Origin: Bacillota bacterium
Lineage (GTDB): Bacteria; Bacillota; Dethiobacteria; DTU022
Direction of reading: 5' to 3'
DNA length: 64,000 bases
Assembly (NCBI GenBank): GCA_033549065.1
Contig: JAWSUE010000002.1
Coordinates: forward strand, 170,825-234,824
The notes below the pieces were generated by a model. That model saw nothing but the letters and a program-made list of their open reading frames with translations. It was not told the origin of the DNA and ran no database searches. The position numbers were made by a program, and so were the translations under genes. Of the stretch, positions 18,583 to 28,500 are shown piece by piece. Within the stretch, counting starts at the first letter, position 1. Each line of letters opens with the position of its first letter.

Positions 18583-19812
18583 TCAGGGGCAGCGCACGAT
18601 CCCCTGCGACCATAAACAGTCGGCACAGGAGGGGACATTGCCCCAGCAATCTTCATTTTTATCGGCATAATCACAGGTTTTGCTTGCCGAGCAGTCCATG
18701 CATGACGGGAAGCTGTAATTCCGCACTTTATATCTGAAGCGGATGTAGTCGGGACTATTCCAGATATCATATAGATCCTGCTCGCCGATGTTGCCCAGGC
18801 TGTATTCGGAAACCTCTTTCCTGCGGTTATCAAGAATATATGGGTATGAATACATCAGGGCAAAACAGGGGGCGACCATGCCGTCCCAGCGGATTACCGC
18901 AGCGTCCTTATCAATAAAACTGCAGCGGCGGCTGCTGCCCCAGTACATCCTCGGCAGGCGCATGGAGCCCCATAATACAAAATCCTGTTCTACGGCCGGC
19001 CAGACTGCCGGTTCGGGAAACTGGAACTGCGGCTCAACGTTTTTCCAGCTCAGCGGAGCGAGTGCCCCTGAACCCATACTACGGTCTACACCTGGTACTT
19101 CATAGAGCACTTCGTTATACATCTCTTCCGAATAAGCCAGCAGGTTAGTTATCAGCACTTCCGGCGAACCGAGTTCTTTGGCCAGCATAGGAAGCTTGGC
19201 CAGTTGGTCCACGTTGCTGCGCATCATTACAAACTCCAGCCCAATTTTGGGGTTGTAAACCTTCATCTCCTGTTTCAGTCGGCGCAGGGTCTTGATATTC
19301 TCAATGACTTCTTCCAGTTGTCCGTTAACCCTGATCTTGCCGAACATATCCTGGTCCAAGCCGTCGATGGAAAAGTAGACGGCCTGCACACCGCTTTTGA
19401 TCAGCTCCCGGGAAACCTCTTCTGTAACCAGGGTGCCGTTGGTATTAAAGGAAACTCGGTAGCCGTTTTCAGTCAGCCTGTGGATCATTTCCAGCGCTCT
19501 CGAATGGGCCAACGGTTCACCGAAGCCGCCGAGATGGACCCTTTCCAGATCGGGGAACTGCGTCATCTGATCCAGAAGTTTGTCGAAAAGCTTCATGCTC
19601 ATTTCACCGTCAGGTGCATCGGGCCACTGCCGGCGCATGCAGGTGATACATTCGAGGTTGCAGCGGGCTGTCGGTTCCAGGTAAAGCTTCTTGAGCCCGG
19701 CCCCAATCTTGTGTAAAATTATTTCCCCGTTCCGTTCATCATAGACATAATTATCTTTCTGCATTATATGAGCAACCTCGGGAAGGGAATTGAACTTTCT
19801 TGCTACGGCCAT
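18583..19812 (-). CDS. Radical-SAM/SPASM protein, probable tungsten-AOR maturase
   Basis: A 409-residue radical-SAM enzyme with the cluster motif CNLECITC at about residues 51-58 and a C-terminal SPASM/twitch region rich in Cys (CMDCSASKTCDY, then CADC). It converges on aor-moaD across 300 nt. The family known as tungsten-cofactor oxidoreductase radical-SAM maturase (TIGR04317) sits in exactly this context; assignment is by context plus architecture. ATG at 19812 has GAGGTG six nt upstream; GTG at 19821 is the longer alternative. A strong promoter with a palindromic operator precedes it. Confidence 0.82.
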   Translation of the reverse strand: MAVARKFNSLPEVAHIMQKDNYVYDERNGEIILHKIGAGLKKLYLEPTARCNLECITCMRRQWPDAPDGEMSMKLFDKLLDQMTQFPDLERVHLGGFGEPLAHSRALEMIHRLTENGYRVSFNTNGTLVTEEVSRELIKSGVQAVYFSIDGLDQDMFGKIRVNGQLEEVIENIKTLRRLKQEMKVYNPKIGLEFVMMRSNVDQLAKLPMLAKELGSPEVLITNLLAYSEEMYNEVLYEVPGVDRSMGSGALAPLSWKNVEPQFQFPEPAVWPAVEQDFVLWGSMRLPRMYWGSSRRCSFIDKDAAVIRWDGMVAPCFALMYSYPYILDNRRKEVSEYSLGNIGEQDLYDIWNSPDYIRFRYKVRNYSFPSCMDCSASKTCDYADKNEDCWGNVPSCADCLWSQGIVRCP

Positions 19813-19836
19813 CAACTGCACCTCGAATCACCGAAC

Positions 19837-19891
19837 TATATATAACCAGAATGGTTATATATATTATAGCGCAATAATCCTACCAATGCAA
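19837..19891 (-). promoter_or_regulatory. Promoter with 12-bp palindromic operator for the radical-SAM maturase gene
   Basis: Reading the minus strand: TTGCAT (19886-19891), 17-nt spacer, TATAAT (19863-19868), then a palindrome with 12-bp arms TATATATAACCA / TGGTTATATATA and a 3-nt centre (19837-19863) covering the expected transcription start. This is the classic place for a repressor site. The matching regulator is not obvious in the window. Confidence 0.75.
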
Positions 19892-19962
19892 TAGTAATTA
19901 TTTTAAATAACATTTTTTTTTCAATTATGTTATTATATGAACTGTATGAAAGGAGGGCAACT

Positions 19963-20661
19963 ATGAAATTAAAGGAAAAAATTTTCATGTACCTATGGCA
20001 GGGCCGGGCCAACAACTGCAACAGCTACATCTATAAGGGAGAGAAAACAATACTTTTCGATCCGGGACACATTTTCAATGACTTCGACGAAAACTGCCTG
20101 GAACAGCTCTACAAGAAAATGGTCGAAGACGGCTTCAAGCTGGAAGATCTTGACTACATACTCTGCACCCATGGTCATCCCGATCATGTCCAGTCGGTTG
20201 GTTTGCTGCGTGAGCAGACTGGCGCCCGCTTCGGCATTCACCAGGGCGATTCCTTTATTCTTGAAGCTCTGAGCAAGCATTATGGTTCAGGCAGCGATAT
20301 AGAGCTGCCTTCCCTGCAGCCGGATTTCTACCTGGAAGAAGGCCTGCTTGATATCGGTTTGAGTGACAATAACAGCGCCGACCAGATTGAAGTAATTCAT
20401 ACCCCGGGACATTCTCCGGGCTGTGTCTGTTTCCATCTGCCCGGTGAAAAAGCGCTGATCAGCGGTGATACCGTTTTTCAGGGCAGTGTCGGCCGGACCG
20501 ATCTGCCGGGAGGCGATACAGGAACACTTGGTCAGAGCATCGAGAAACTTTCCGGGATCGAAGGCATTGAATTTGTCCTGCCCGGCCATATGGGCTACGT
20601 AAAAGGCGCAGCCATGGTCATGCAGAATTACGACCGGATCAAACGCTACTTTTTTGGCTAA
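19963..20661 (+). CDS. Metallo-beta-lactamase-fold hydrolase
   Basis: A 232-residue MBL-fold protein with the dinuclear-metal motif THGHPDH at about residues 68-74, TPGHSPG and LPGHMG further on. Such proteins include glyoxalase-II-like thioesterases and persulfide dioxygenase relatives; the substrate is unknown. I chose ATG at 19963 with AAAGGAGGG upstream instead of the frame opening at 19927. It is divergent from the radical-SAM maturase gene and shares its intergenic region. Confidence 0.85.
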   Translation: MKLKEKIFMYLWQGRANNCNSYIYKGEKTILFDPGHIFNDFDENCLEQLYKKMVEDGFKLEDLDYILCTHGHPDHVQSVGLLREQTGARFGIHQGDSFILEALSKHYGSGSDIELPSLQPDFYLEEGLLDIGLSDNNSADQIEVIHTPGHSPGCVCFHLPGEKALISGDTVFQGSVGRTDLPGGDTGTLGQSIEKLSGIEGIEFVLPGHMGYVKGAAMVMQNYDRIKRYFFG

Positions 20662-20719
20662 CCATTGCGGGGCAGGATTAAACCGGTCAACCGCGAATTA
20701 TTTATTATTAAACGTACAC

Positions 20720-20765
20720 AATAAGTAAACGTTTTAAAGCCTGTCCAGAAATCGTACACTTATTT
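20720..20765 (-). repeat. AAATAAGTTG element (family member 3), reverse copy of the 2921 element
   Basis: AATAAGTAAACG, then TTTTAAAGCCTGTCCA, then CGTACACTTATTT. This aligns with the reverse complement of 2921-2967, including the interior TTTAAAGCCTGTCCA. The ends here are imperfect. It sits 24 nt upstream of the GH130 gene, so it may be in its leader. Confidence 0.65.
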
Positions 20766-20789
20766 GATTTCCATAAGGAGAAAAGCTAA

Positions 20790-21764
20790 ATGATTTACTA
20801 TAACCACCAGAGACCGACCACGCTTTTCAAGCGTTTTGAAGGCAATCCCATCATTACCCCCGATACCTGGCCCTACCCGGCAAATGCTACTTTCAATCCG
20901 GGAGCGATCAAGCATAATGGGGAAACAAAACTGCTGGTCCGGGTCGAGGATATGCGCGGTTTTTCGCACATTACTGTTGCTCGCAGCAAGGATGGTAAAA
21001 AAGACTGGAAAGTCGATAACAACCACATCCTCCTGCCCGATTCAAATTACAACGAGGAGAGATGGGGGATAGAAGACCCCCGGATCGTTTGGCTTGAGGA
21101 CCTCGGTCAGTATGCTATTACATATGTTTCCTTCTCCAAAGATGGACCGGTGGTATCACTGGCCCTCTCTAAGGACCTGAAGAAATTCAAACGTCGCGGA
21201 GCCATGCTCCCCCCTGAAGACAAAGACGCATCACTATTCCCGCGGAAGATCAAGAATCGCTACATGCTCATTCACCGCCCGATAATCCGCGGTGAAGCCC
21301 ATGTCTGGATCGCCAATTCACCCGATCTGATCCACTGGGGAGAGCACAGGATTCTACTGCCGGTCCGTCCGGGCTGGTGGGACAGCACACGGGTCGGCCT
21401 GGGGCCTCCGCCGCTTGAAACGAGTGAAGGCTGGCTGATCATCTACCACGGAGTGCGCATGACTGCTTCGGGCAGCCTCTATCGGGTTGGCCTGGCTTTG
21501 CTCGATCTTGATGAACCATGGAATATTATCAAGCGCAGCGATCAGTGGGTCTTTGGCCCTCATGAACCTTACGAAAGGGTCGGCGATGTGCCGGGTGTAA
21601 CCTTCCCGACCGGAATAACCCATGATCCCGCCACCGATGAACTGAACATGTATTACGGAGCCGCCGACACCAGTGTCTGTGTCGCCTCCGCCAAACTGCA
21701 GGACCTGCTTGATTACCTGAAAAGCTGCAGTGATTCGAAAGAGGAGGGTTTCTGCGTCATCTGA
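20790..21764 (+). CDS. GH130 mannoside phosphorylase
   Basis: A 324-residue five-bladed beta-propeller protein of glycoside hydrolase family 130, enzymes that phosphorolyse beta-mannosides (or reverse the reaction) with mannose-1-phosphate. FNPGAI, WGIEDPRIVWL (with the catalytic Asp), FPRKI and YYGAADTSVCVA are family signatures. ATG at 20790 has AAGGAG upstream. It is first in a plus-strand set with two glycosyltransferases and the GDP-mannose fusion gene, pointing to beta-mannan or mannosyl-glycoside turnover. Confidence 0.92.
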   Translation: MIYYNHQRPTTLFKRFEGNPIITPDTWPYPANATFNPGAIKHNGETKLLVRVEDMRGFSHITVARSKDGKKDWKVDNNHILLPDSNYNEERWGIEDPRIVWLEDLGQYAITYVSFSKDGPVVSLALSKDLKKFKRRGAMLPPEDKDASLFPRKIKNRYMLIHRPIIRGEAHVWIANSPDLIHWGEHRILLPVRPGWWDSTRVGLGPPPLETSEGWLIIYHGVRMTASGSLYRVGLALLDLDEPWNIIKRSDQWVFGPHEPYERVGDVPGVTFPTGITHDPATDELNMYYGAADTSVCVASAKLQDLLDYLKSCSDSKEEGFCVI

Positions 21765-22792
21765 TGATGAAAATTGCGATGCTGGCCCCCATATCCTGGC
21801 GTACCCCACCCCGACACTACGGACCCTGGGAGTGGGTGGTCAGCATGCTCACTGAAGGTTTGGTCAGGCGCGGCATTGACGTTACCCTCTATGCTACGGC
21901 CGATTCTCTCACCAGGGCTAAACTCGAAGCGGTGGCGCCACGACCCTGGTCCGAGGACCCCGAGCTGGAACCGAAAGTCTGGGAATGTCTCCACATCTCG
22001 GAGGTTTTCGAAAATGCGGGTCGCTATGACCTCATCCATAACAATTTCGATTTTTTACCCTTAAGCTATTCAGGCTTGGTTAGCACACCTGTTCTGACTA
22101 CCATCCACGGTTTTTCTTCTCCGCGGATTCTGCCTGTTTTCCGCAAGTACAACGGGAAGGCCCACTACGTGGCGATCAGCGAAGCAGACCGACATCCCGA
22201 TCTCGATTACGCCGCAACGGTCTACCACGGCATTCCCGTTGCAGATTATCCTTTCAGCGAAAGCTTCTCGACCGCTCAGTCACCCGAAGGTTACCTGCTA
22301 TTCTTCGGCCGCATTCATCACGACAAGGGAGTTTACGAATCGATCCGTCTGGCCAAGCAGGCCGGCTTACCGCTGGTGATCGCCGGGATAATTCAGGACC
22401 AAAACTATTTCGATCGTTACGTCGCCCCGTACCTCGACGATGAAACAGTACGCTACATCGGCCCGGTCGGCCCAGGTAGCAAGGGAAAGCTGCTCGGCGA
22501 AGCCCGTGCCCTGCTGCATCTGATCAATTTTGACGAGCCCTTCGGTATCAGTGTGGTAGAATCGATGGCCTGCGGCACACCGGTCATCGCCTTCAACCGA
22601 GGTTCCATGTCCGAGCTGATCGTCGACGGTGAAACCGGATTTCTGGTCGGCGATCTCGACGAAGCCAACGGCACTCTCTACAAGCTCGATAATATCGACC
22701 GCCGGAAGTGCCGGCAGCGGGTTGTAGAGAATTTTACCATCGATATCATGGTCGATCGCTACATAGAGGTCTACAGGAAGATAATCAGCTAA
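21764..22792 (+). CDS. GT4-family glycosyltransferase
   Basis: A 342-residue retaining GT-B glycosyltransferase: N-terminal acceptor domain (APISWRTPPRHYGPWE), linker, and C-terminal donor site with FDEPFGISVVESMACGTP and the ExxE-type pattern. It starts on the last base of the GH130 stop codon, so it is translationally coupled. Donor is probably GDP- or NDP-mannose given the neighbours; this is inference. Confidence 0.9.
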   Translation: MMKIAMLAPISWRTPPRHYGPWEWVVSMLTEGLVRRGIDVTLYATADSLTRAKLEAVAPRPWSEDPELEPKVWECLHISEVFENAGRYDLIHNNFDFLPLSYSGLVSTPVLTTIHGFSSPRILPVFRKYNGKAHYVAISEADRHPDLDYAATVYHGIPVADYPFSESFSTAQSPEGYLLFFGRIHHDKGVYESIRLAKQAGLPLVIAGIIQDQNYFDRYVAPYLDDETVRYIGPVGPGSKGKLLGEARALLHLINFDEPFGISVVESMACGTPVIAFNRGSMSELIVDGETGFLVGDLDEANGTLYKLDNIDRRKCRQRVVENFTIDIMVDRYIEVYRKIIS

Positions 22793-22935
22793 CCACCCGG
22801 TTTGACCTTACCCTTCATATCTTTTAACTGGTATAATAGAAGATAAGAAATTCACAAGTAACTTAAGAAACCTGAAATGATCTGAAATAAGCTTCCTGAT
22901 TACGGCTTCTGACTTCGATAAGTGAGGTGACCGCA

Positions 22936-25254
22936 ATGCATCCAGGTAAGATATTACGACCGGTTAAGGTTTCATTTATCTCCACCTACCCTCCGCGCCA
23001 GTGCGGCATAGCCACCTTCTGCGGGGATCTCTTAAACAGTATTAAAGACCTTTATGTAACCGGTGATTCCGCCGGGGAGCAGAGCAATTTTGAAGTGGTT
23101 GCCCTCAATAGCGCCAACGACGACTTTAACTACGGTCGTGAGGTAACCTTTCATATCCGTGATCAGTACCGCAGCGACTACCAGCGGGCGGCTGACTTCA
23201 TCAACCATTCCCCTGTTGATGCTGTCTCAATTCAGCACGAGTACGGCATTTTCGGTGGCGAAGATGGCAACTATATTATCTCGCTCCTGTCCGGCCTGAA
23301 GAAACCGGCCATCACCACTTTGCATACAGTTCTGGAAGAGCCCTCTGCCGGACAGAGACAGACCCTGATGCGTATCTGTGAACTATCGGTCTACGTGGTA
23401 GTAATGGCGCAGGCTGCCGTCGATATTCTTACCAGGGTTTACCGTGTTCCTGACGAGAAGATCCTGCTTATCCCCCACGGCGCTCCCGATGTCCCATTTC
23501 TCGATTCATCCTACTACAAAGACCAGTTCCAGGCTGAGGGGCGCAAGGTCCTGTTTACATTCGGCCTGCTCGGCCCGAGCAAGGGACTTGAATATTCTGT
23601 GGCAGCCATGGAAAATGTGGTCGAAGTCCACCCAGACGTCCTCTATATCATTCTCGGTGCGACCCATCCCGAGGTGAAGCGGCGTTACGGTGAGGAATAC
23701 CGCCACATGCTGCAGAAAATGGTTCAGGATAAAGGTCTGGATAAAAACGTTGCCTTCTACAACCAGTATGTATCGGTGGAGAGGCTGGTCCAGTTCCTGG
23801 TAGCCACCGACATTTATATCACCCCCTATTTAAGCCGGGAACAGATTACTTCCGGAACGCTCGCCTACGCGCTGGCATGCGGTAAAGCGATTATCTCCAC
23901 TCCCTACATCTATGCCGAAGAGCTGCTGGATAACGGCCGGGGTAAACTGGTGCCCTTCAAGGATAGTGATGCCATGGCGGAGGCTATTATCGACCTGCTC
24001 AGCGACGAGGGATGGCGTAACCGTATGCGCAAGAACTCCTACCAGTACGGCCGTCAGATGATCTGGAAGGAAGTTGGCCGCAGCTATGCTGCCGCTTTCG
24101 AGCAGGCTCGTTTCAACTTTGGTGATATGTTTATTCGCACCGTGCAGAGCACCGATGTAACAGAGAGGGCCATTCTGCCTGAAGTTAACCTAAAGCACCT
24201 GCGGAACATTACCGACGATACTGGTATCTTCCAGCATGCCCTTTTTGCCACACCGGATCGCAACCACGGTTACTGTACCGATGACAATGCCCGGGCCCTG
24301 ATTGCTGCGGTGATGAACTACCGCCTGTTAAAAGATGATCAGGTTTTGCCCCTGCTCAATACATATTTAAGCTTTCTCTACCACGCCTGCAACCGGAAGA
24401 AGAAGTGGATGCGCAACTTCATGAGCTTTAACCGCAGCTGGCTCGAAGATGTTGGCTCCGAAGACAGCCACGGCCGCACCATGTGGGCTCTCGGCTATAC
24501 TGTTGCCCACCCGCCAAACGATCATATTCTAGGTCTGGCTACCAGGCTCTTCAAAGAAATCGCTCATACCCCGGCTAAATTTACATCTCCCCGGGCCTGG
24601 GCCTTTTCGACCATCGGTGCCAACTACTACCTGCGCCGCTTCGGGGGAGATGCCCGGGTGCGCGACCTGATGACCGAACTGAGTGAAAAAATCTATGATC
24701 TCTTCAGGGAAAACGCCACCGAAGAGTGGTACTGGTGTGAGGATATTCTGGCCTACGACAATGCCCGTCTGTCCCAGGCTATGATCATTGCCGGCAGTTA
24801 CCTTGATCATGAAGAGATGTTTGATGCAGGCATAAAGAGCCTGCAGTGGTTGATAAAAGTGCAGACCAGCCCGGAAGGGGGACACCTTTCCCTGGTCGGA
24901 AACGATGGATGGTATAAAAAAGGCGGGACAAAAGCCCGCTTCGACCAGCAGTCACTCGATGCTACGGCGATAACCGATGCTTGCTATCAAGCTTACGTGT
25001 TAACCGGTGAATCAAGCTGGCTTAAGCAGATGGAATGGGCCTTCAACTGGTTTTTCGGCAGCAACGATGTCAAGCAGCCGCTTTACGATTTTCACAGCGG
25101 CGCCTGCTATGACGGACTGCAGCCCGGCGGAATCAACCAGAACCAGGGAGGCGAATCACTGGTATCCCTGCTGCTTGCTCTACAGCGAGTCCACCTGGTC
25201 GCTCACCAGGGCCTATTCCAACAGCAGCAACAGCTAAACCTCACCAAAAAATAA
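22936..25254 (+). CDS. Glycosyltransferase fused to an (alpha/alpha)-barrel domain
   Basis: A 772-residue protein. Residues about 1-400 are a GT-B/GT4 transferase (YPPRQCGIATFCGDLL, IQHEYGIFGG, GLLGPSKGLEYSV, SGTLAYALACGKAIISTPY). Residues about 410-772 form a helical-barrel-like domain (GYCTDDNARALIA, EDSHGRTMWALGY, NQGGESLVSLLLALQ) similar to six-hairpin glycosidases. This two-domain protein often accompanies GH130 genes. ATG at 22936 is favoured by GAGG eight nt upstream; GTG at 22927 is an alternative. An extended -10 (TGGTATAAT) lies in the 143-nt gap before it. Confidence 0.88.
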   Translation: MHPGKILRPVKVSFISTYPPRQCGIATFCGDLLNSIKDLYVTGDSAGEQSNFEVVALNSANDDFNYGREVTFHIRDQYRSDYQRAADFINHSPVDAVSIQHEYGIFGGEDGNYIISLLSGLKKPAITTLHTVLEEPSAGQRQTLMRICELSVYVVVMAQAAVDILTRVYRVPDEKILLIPHGAPDVPFLDSSYYKDQFQAEGRKVLFTFGLLGPSKGLEYSVAAMENVVEVHPDVLYIILGATHPEVKRRYGEEYRHMLQKMVQDKGLDKNVAFYNQYVSVERLVQFLVATDIYITPYLSREQITSGTLAYALACGKAIISTPYIYAEELLDNGRGKLVPFKDSDAMAEAIIDLLSDEGWRNRMRKNSYQYGRQMIWKEVGRSYAAAFEQARFNFGDMFIRTVQSTDVTERAILPEVNLKHLRNITDDTGIFQHALFATPDRNHGYCTDDNARALIAAVMNYRLLKDDQVLPLLNTYLSFLYHACNRKKKWMRNFMSFNRSWLEDVGSEDSHGRTMWALGYTVAHPPNDHILGLATRLFKEIAHTPAKFTSPRAWAFSTIGANYYLRRFGGDARVRDLMTELSEKIYDLFRENATEEWYWCEDILAYDNARLSQAMIIAGSYLDHEEMFDAGIKSLQWLIKVQTSPEGGHLSLVGNDGWYKKGGTKARFDQQSLDATAITDACYQAYVLTGESSWLKQMEWAFNWFFGSNDVKQPLYDFHSGACYDGLQPGGINQNQGGESLVSLLLALQRVHLVAHQGLFQQQQQLNLTKK

Positions 25255-25314
25255 CACACGGGGACGGTTCTCTTGTGTCACAAAACAGCACAGGGGGACG
25301 GTTCTTCTGTGTTG
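25255..25314 (+). repeat. Two GGGGACGGTTC palindromic repeats
   Basis: CACACGGGGACGGTTCTC..TGTGTCAC at 25255-25282 starts right at the stop of the preceding gene; a second, AGCACAGGGGGACGGTTC.., follows at 25287-25314. Both belong to the REP-like family found about fifteen times in this window. Confidence 0.85.
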
Positions 25315-25535
25315 ACGATGACAAAGTTAAACTAATATATTATCAGACTTCTAATATATAGCTTAGGAAGCATTATAAAACTTTATGTAAAAAAAGATAC
25401 GTAGACAAAGGTATTGTGAACTTCTGTAGCAAGCTTGAAAAATGGGCCAGCGATTTTGCAAAGATAGATAGAAAGCTTTTCCGGGGACGTAACCATAAGT
25501 CTTGGTTAAGAATTGAATGAATTTAAAACAGAAAA
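25315..25535. other. AT-rich spacer between repeat copies
   Basis: About 220 nt bounded by GGGGACGGTTC repeats on both sides. I see no gene or RNA. The segment could be the eroded interior of a repeat-bounded insertion; frames here are short. Confidence 0.4.
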
Positions 25536-25580
25536 GTGTGTCAGGAGAACCGTCCCCGTGACACACCGTCCCTGTGACAC
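25536..25580 (-). repeat. GGGGACGGTTC repeat, reverse orientation, with duplicated end
   Basis: GTGTGTCAGGAGAACCGTCCCC followed by GTGACAC, then a partial second unit ACCGTCCCTGTGACAC. It ends 18 nt before the start codon of the fusion gene and abuts its ribosome site, so it lies in that gene's leader. Confidence 0.85.
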
Positions 25581-25597
25581 GAAAAGGAGGGAATTTT

Positions 25598-28500
25598 ATG
25601 TATGCTATAATCCTTGCCGGTGGCAGCGGTACCAGGCTATGGCCGATCAGCCGCGAACTCTATCCCAAGCAGTTTCTTCAGCTGCCGGAAAACTTAAAGA
25701 CACTTAAGGGAGAAATCAAAGCTCATACCGCGGGAGAGACGCTCGACACAACTTCCCCGCTGAAGAATATCAACCTGACCTTGATTCAGGCTACTGTCAG
25801 AAGGGTTCTCGCTGCCGTCCCGGAAGAAAAAATTATTGTCATTACACATTTTGAACAGGCAGACGAAATCCGCCGCCAGATCATGCAGCTTGGCCATTCG
25901 AAAATCCGTATTCTCGAAGAGCCGGAGGCCTGCAACACCGCTCCGGCCATCGGACTTGCCGCTACTTTACTTGACTACGAATCGGGTCCAGACGAAATAA
26001 TGGCTGTATTGCCATCGGATCACCTCATTCCCGATCATGCCCAGTTTGTCGAACTAATGAAGCAGGGGGAGAAGGCCGCCGAGGAATATGGTCTGGTTAC
26101 CTTCGGTATCAAACCGACCTACCCTGAAACTGGTTATGGCTACATCTGTACCGGGGAAAAACTCGACGATCATACCTTCAAGATTCACCGCTTTGTTGAA
26201 AAACCTGATCTGCCTACGGCGAAGATTTACATGCTTGATAACCGCTATCTCTGGAACAGTGGCATGTTCATCTTCAACGTTGGCGATTTATTGGATAAGT
26301 ATGAAGAGCTGCTTCCGGAAATGTACGATTCCCTGAAAAAAATCTACCTTCCGAGTTTAAGAAATTTGGATGAAATATACCCCGCACTGCAGAAGATATC
26401 GATCGACTACGGCATCCTCGAAGCGGCCAGCGATGTTACGGTCATTCCCACCGATATCGGCTGGAGCGATCTCGGCAGTTGGGATGCTTACTACCAGATC
26501 ACCAAAAAAGATGAAAACTTAAATTACATCAGGGGCAATGTTATCCCCTTCGAAACCGAAAAGAGCCTGATTATCTCAACTTCCCGACTGGTCGGTACTG
26601 TTGGTTTGAACAACATGGTGGTGATCGATACCGAAGATGCCCTGCTAATCTGTGACCGCGACAACACCCAGGATGTCAAAAAAGTAGTCGATCAGTTGAA
26701 AAAGGAAAAAGCAGTCGAAGCCCGCGAGCACAGAACCATCTACCGCCCCTGGGGCAGCTATACCTCGCTTGAAGTTGGCGGAAACTATCAAATCAAACGG
26801 ATTAATGTCAACCCCGGAAGCCGTCTCAGCCTGCAGAGCCACAAGCACCGCTCCGAAAACTGGATTGTCGTTGAAGGAGAAGCGCTGGTTACGGTTAATG
26901 ACCGGGTATTTGTAGTTAAAAAAGGTGAAACAGCCCATATTCCGAAGGAAGGTCGCCACCGCATGGAAAACAAAGGCCCCGACCCCCTGACACTGATCGA
27001 AGTCCAGTACGGAGAATACCTGGGTGAGGACGATATCGAACGCTATGAAGATGATTACGGCCGTGCAGGTAGTGTAACCCCGACCTTTGAGAGGCCGGCC
27101 TATAAGCAGGAAACATCTGAAAGAACCGCTTCGGAAATAGCTTACTCCGAGCCGTCGCTCCCCACAGATAGTCCGAAATTGACCGGGAAGCCCGAGACCG
27201 ATCTGCCGGAAAGGGATCTGCCAGAAAAGGTAGTGCCAGATGAACTAACAATTGAAATGACGGAAGAGGAGACACCTCCAGCCGAAACTTCTGAACAAGA
27301 ATTTTCTGAAGAGGGAAAAGGCGATGAAGGCGAGCAAAAAGAGGAAGTCAAAAAACTGCAGGAGGAAGCGCCGAAAGAGCCCAAGCTGATGCCTTACGGC
27401 CGAATCGATGCCGGCGATGCCACCTACAAGCCGCTAACCGAAGAGGAGATCCAGAAATACACATCGCCCGATTTTAAAGATCTTAAAGAGCCGGCTCAGG
27501 AAGAACCGGAGGAGGACGTTGATGAAGAGGAAGAAGGCGTTATTCGGCCGGCTGGAAAAGATGAAGAAGATTCTATCGAAGACACTTTAATCATCCCCAC
27601 CCCGCCGAAACCCGTCTCCGGTATTCCACCCCGTACCGTGGAAGGCCCGGAAATTCCCTTCCCCTCCTGGCGAGACGTTAAACCCGGAGATGAAAAAGAT
27701 TCGTATACACCCTATGATGCCGAAAATCTTTCAGATGAATTCTCAACTGCAGATGAAGTTACCGATATGTCCTCTCCTCTGATCGAAGGGGACACAGACA
27801 CTGCTCCACCAACCGTAGAACCAGAAACTCCCTCACCTTCACCCCCAAGTGGAGAAGTTCAGGATGAGACTGAAGAAAAAGATTTCTGCGCCCTGCCCGA
27901 CGAGGAAGATACGCAGAAACTGCCCCCGCTCAAGAGCAAACCCTGGCTTAATGACGAAGACTACATCAAGCCTCCTTCAGAAATCCTGCTCGAAAAATGG
28001 ATTACCCATCCCGAACTCGAGCCCTCCATGCGCCGCGAGCTGCTGGCGATGAAAGAGAATATAGTTGTTGTCGACGAGCATTTCGGCAATGAACTGGAAT
28101 TCGGAACCGGAGGGATGCGCGGACTGATCGGACCCGGTCTGAACAGGGTTAATATCTATACCATTCGCAGGGCTACCCAGGGTCTGGCCAACTATATAAA
28201 CAAACAGTCCCCGTCTAAAAGCGCCCCGAAAGTGGCCATCGCCTACGATACCCGCCACCACTCGGCTGAATTTGCCGAAGCGGCCGCCCTGGTGCTTGCC
28301 GCCAACGGTATTAAAGCCCTGCTTTTCAAAGATATCCGGCCCACACCGCTGCTCTCTTTTGCTACCCGCGAGCTCAAATGTGCAGCCGGAATCGTGATCA
28401 CCGCCAGCCATAACCCTTCGGACTACAACGGTTACAAAGTCTACAGCTCCGACGGAGGTCAGGCGGTCAGCCCATTCATCGACGAGCTGATCAGCGAGAT

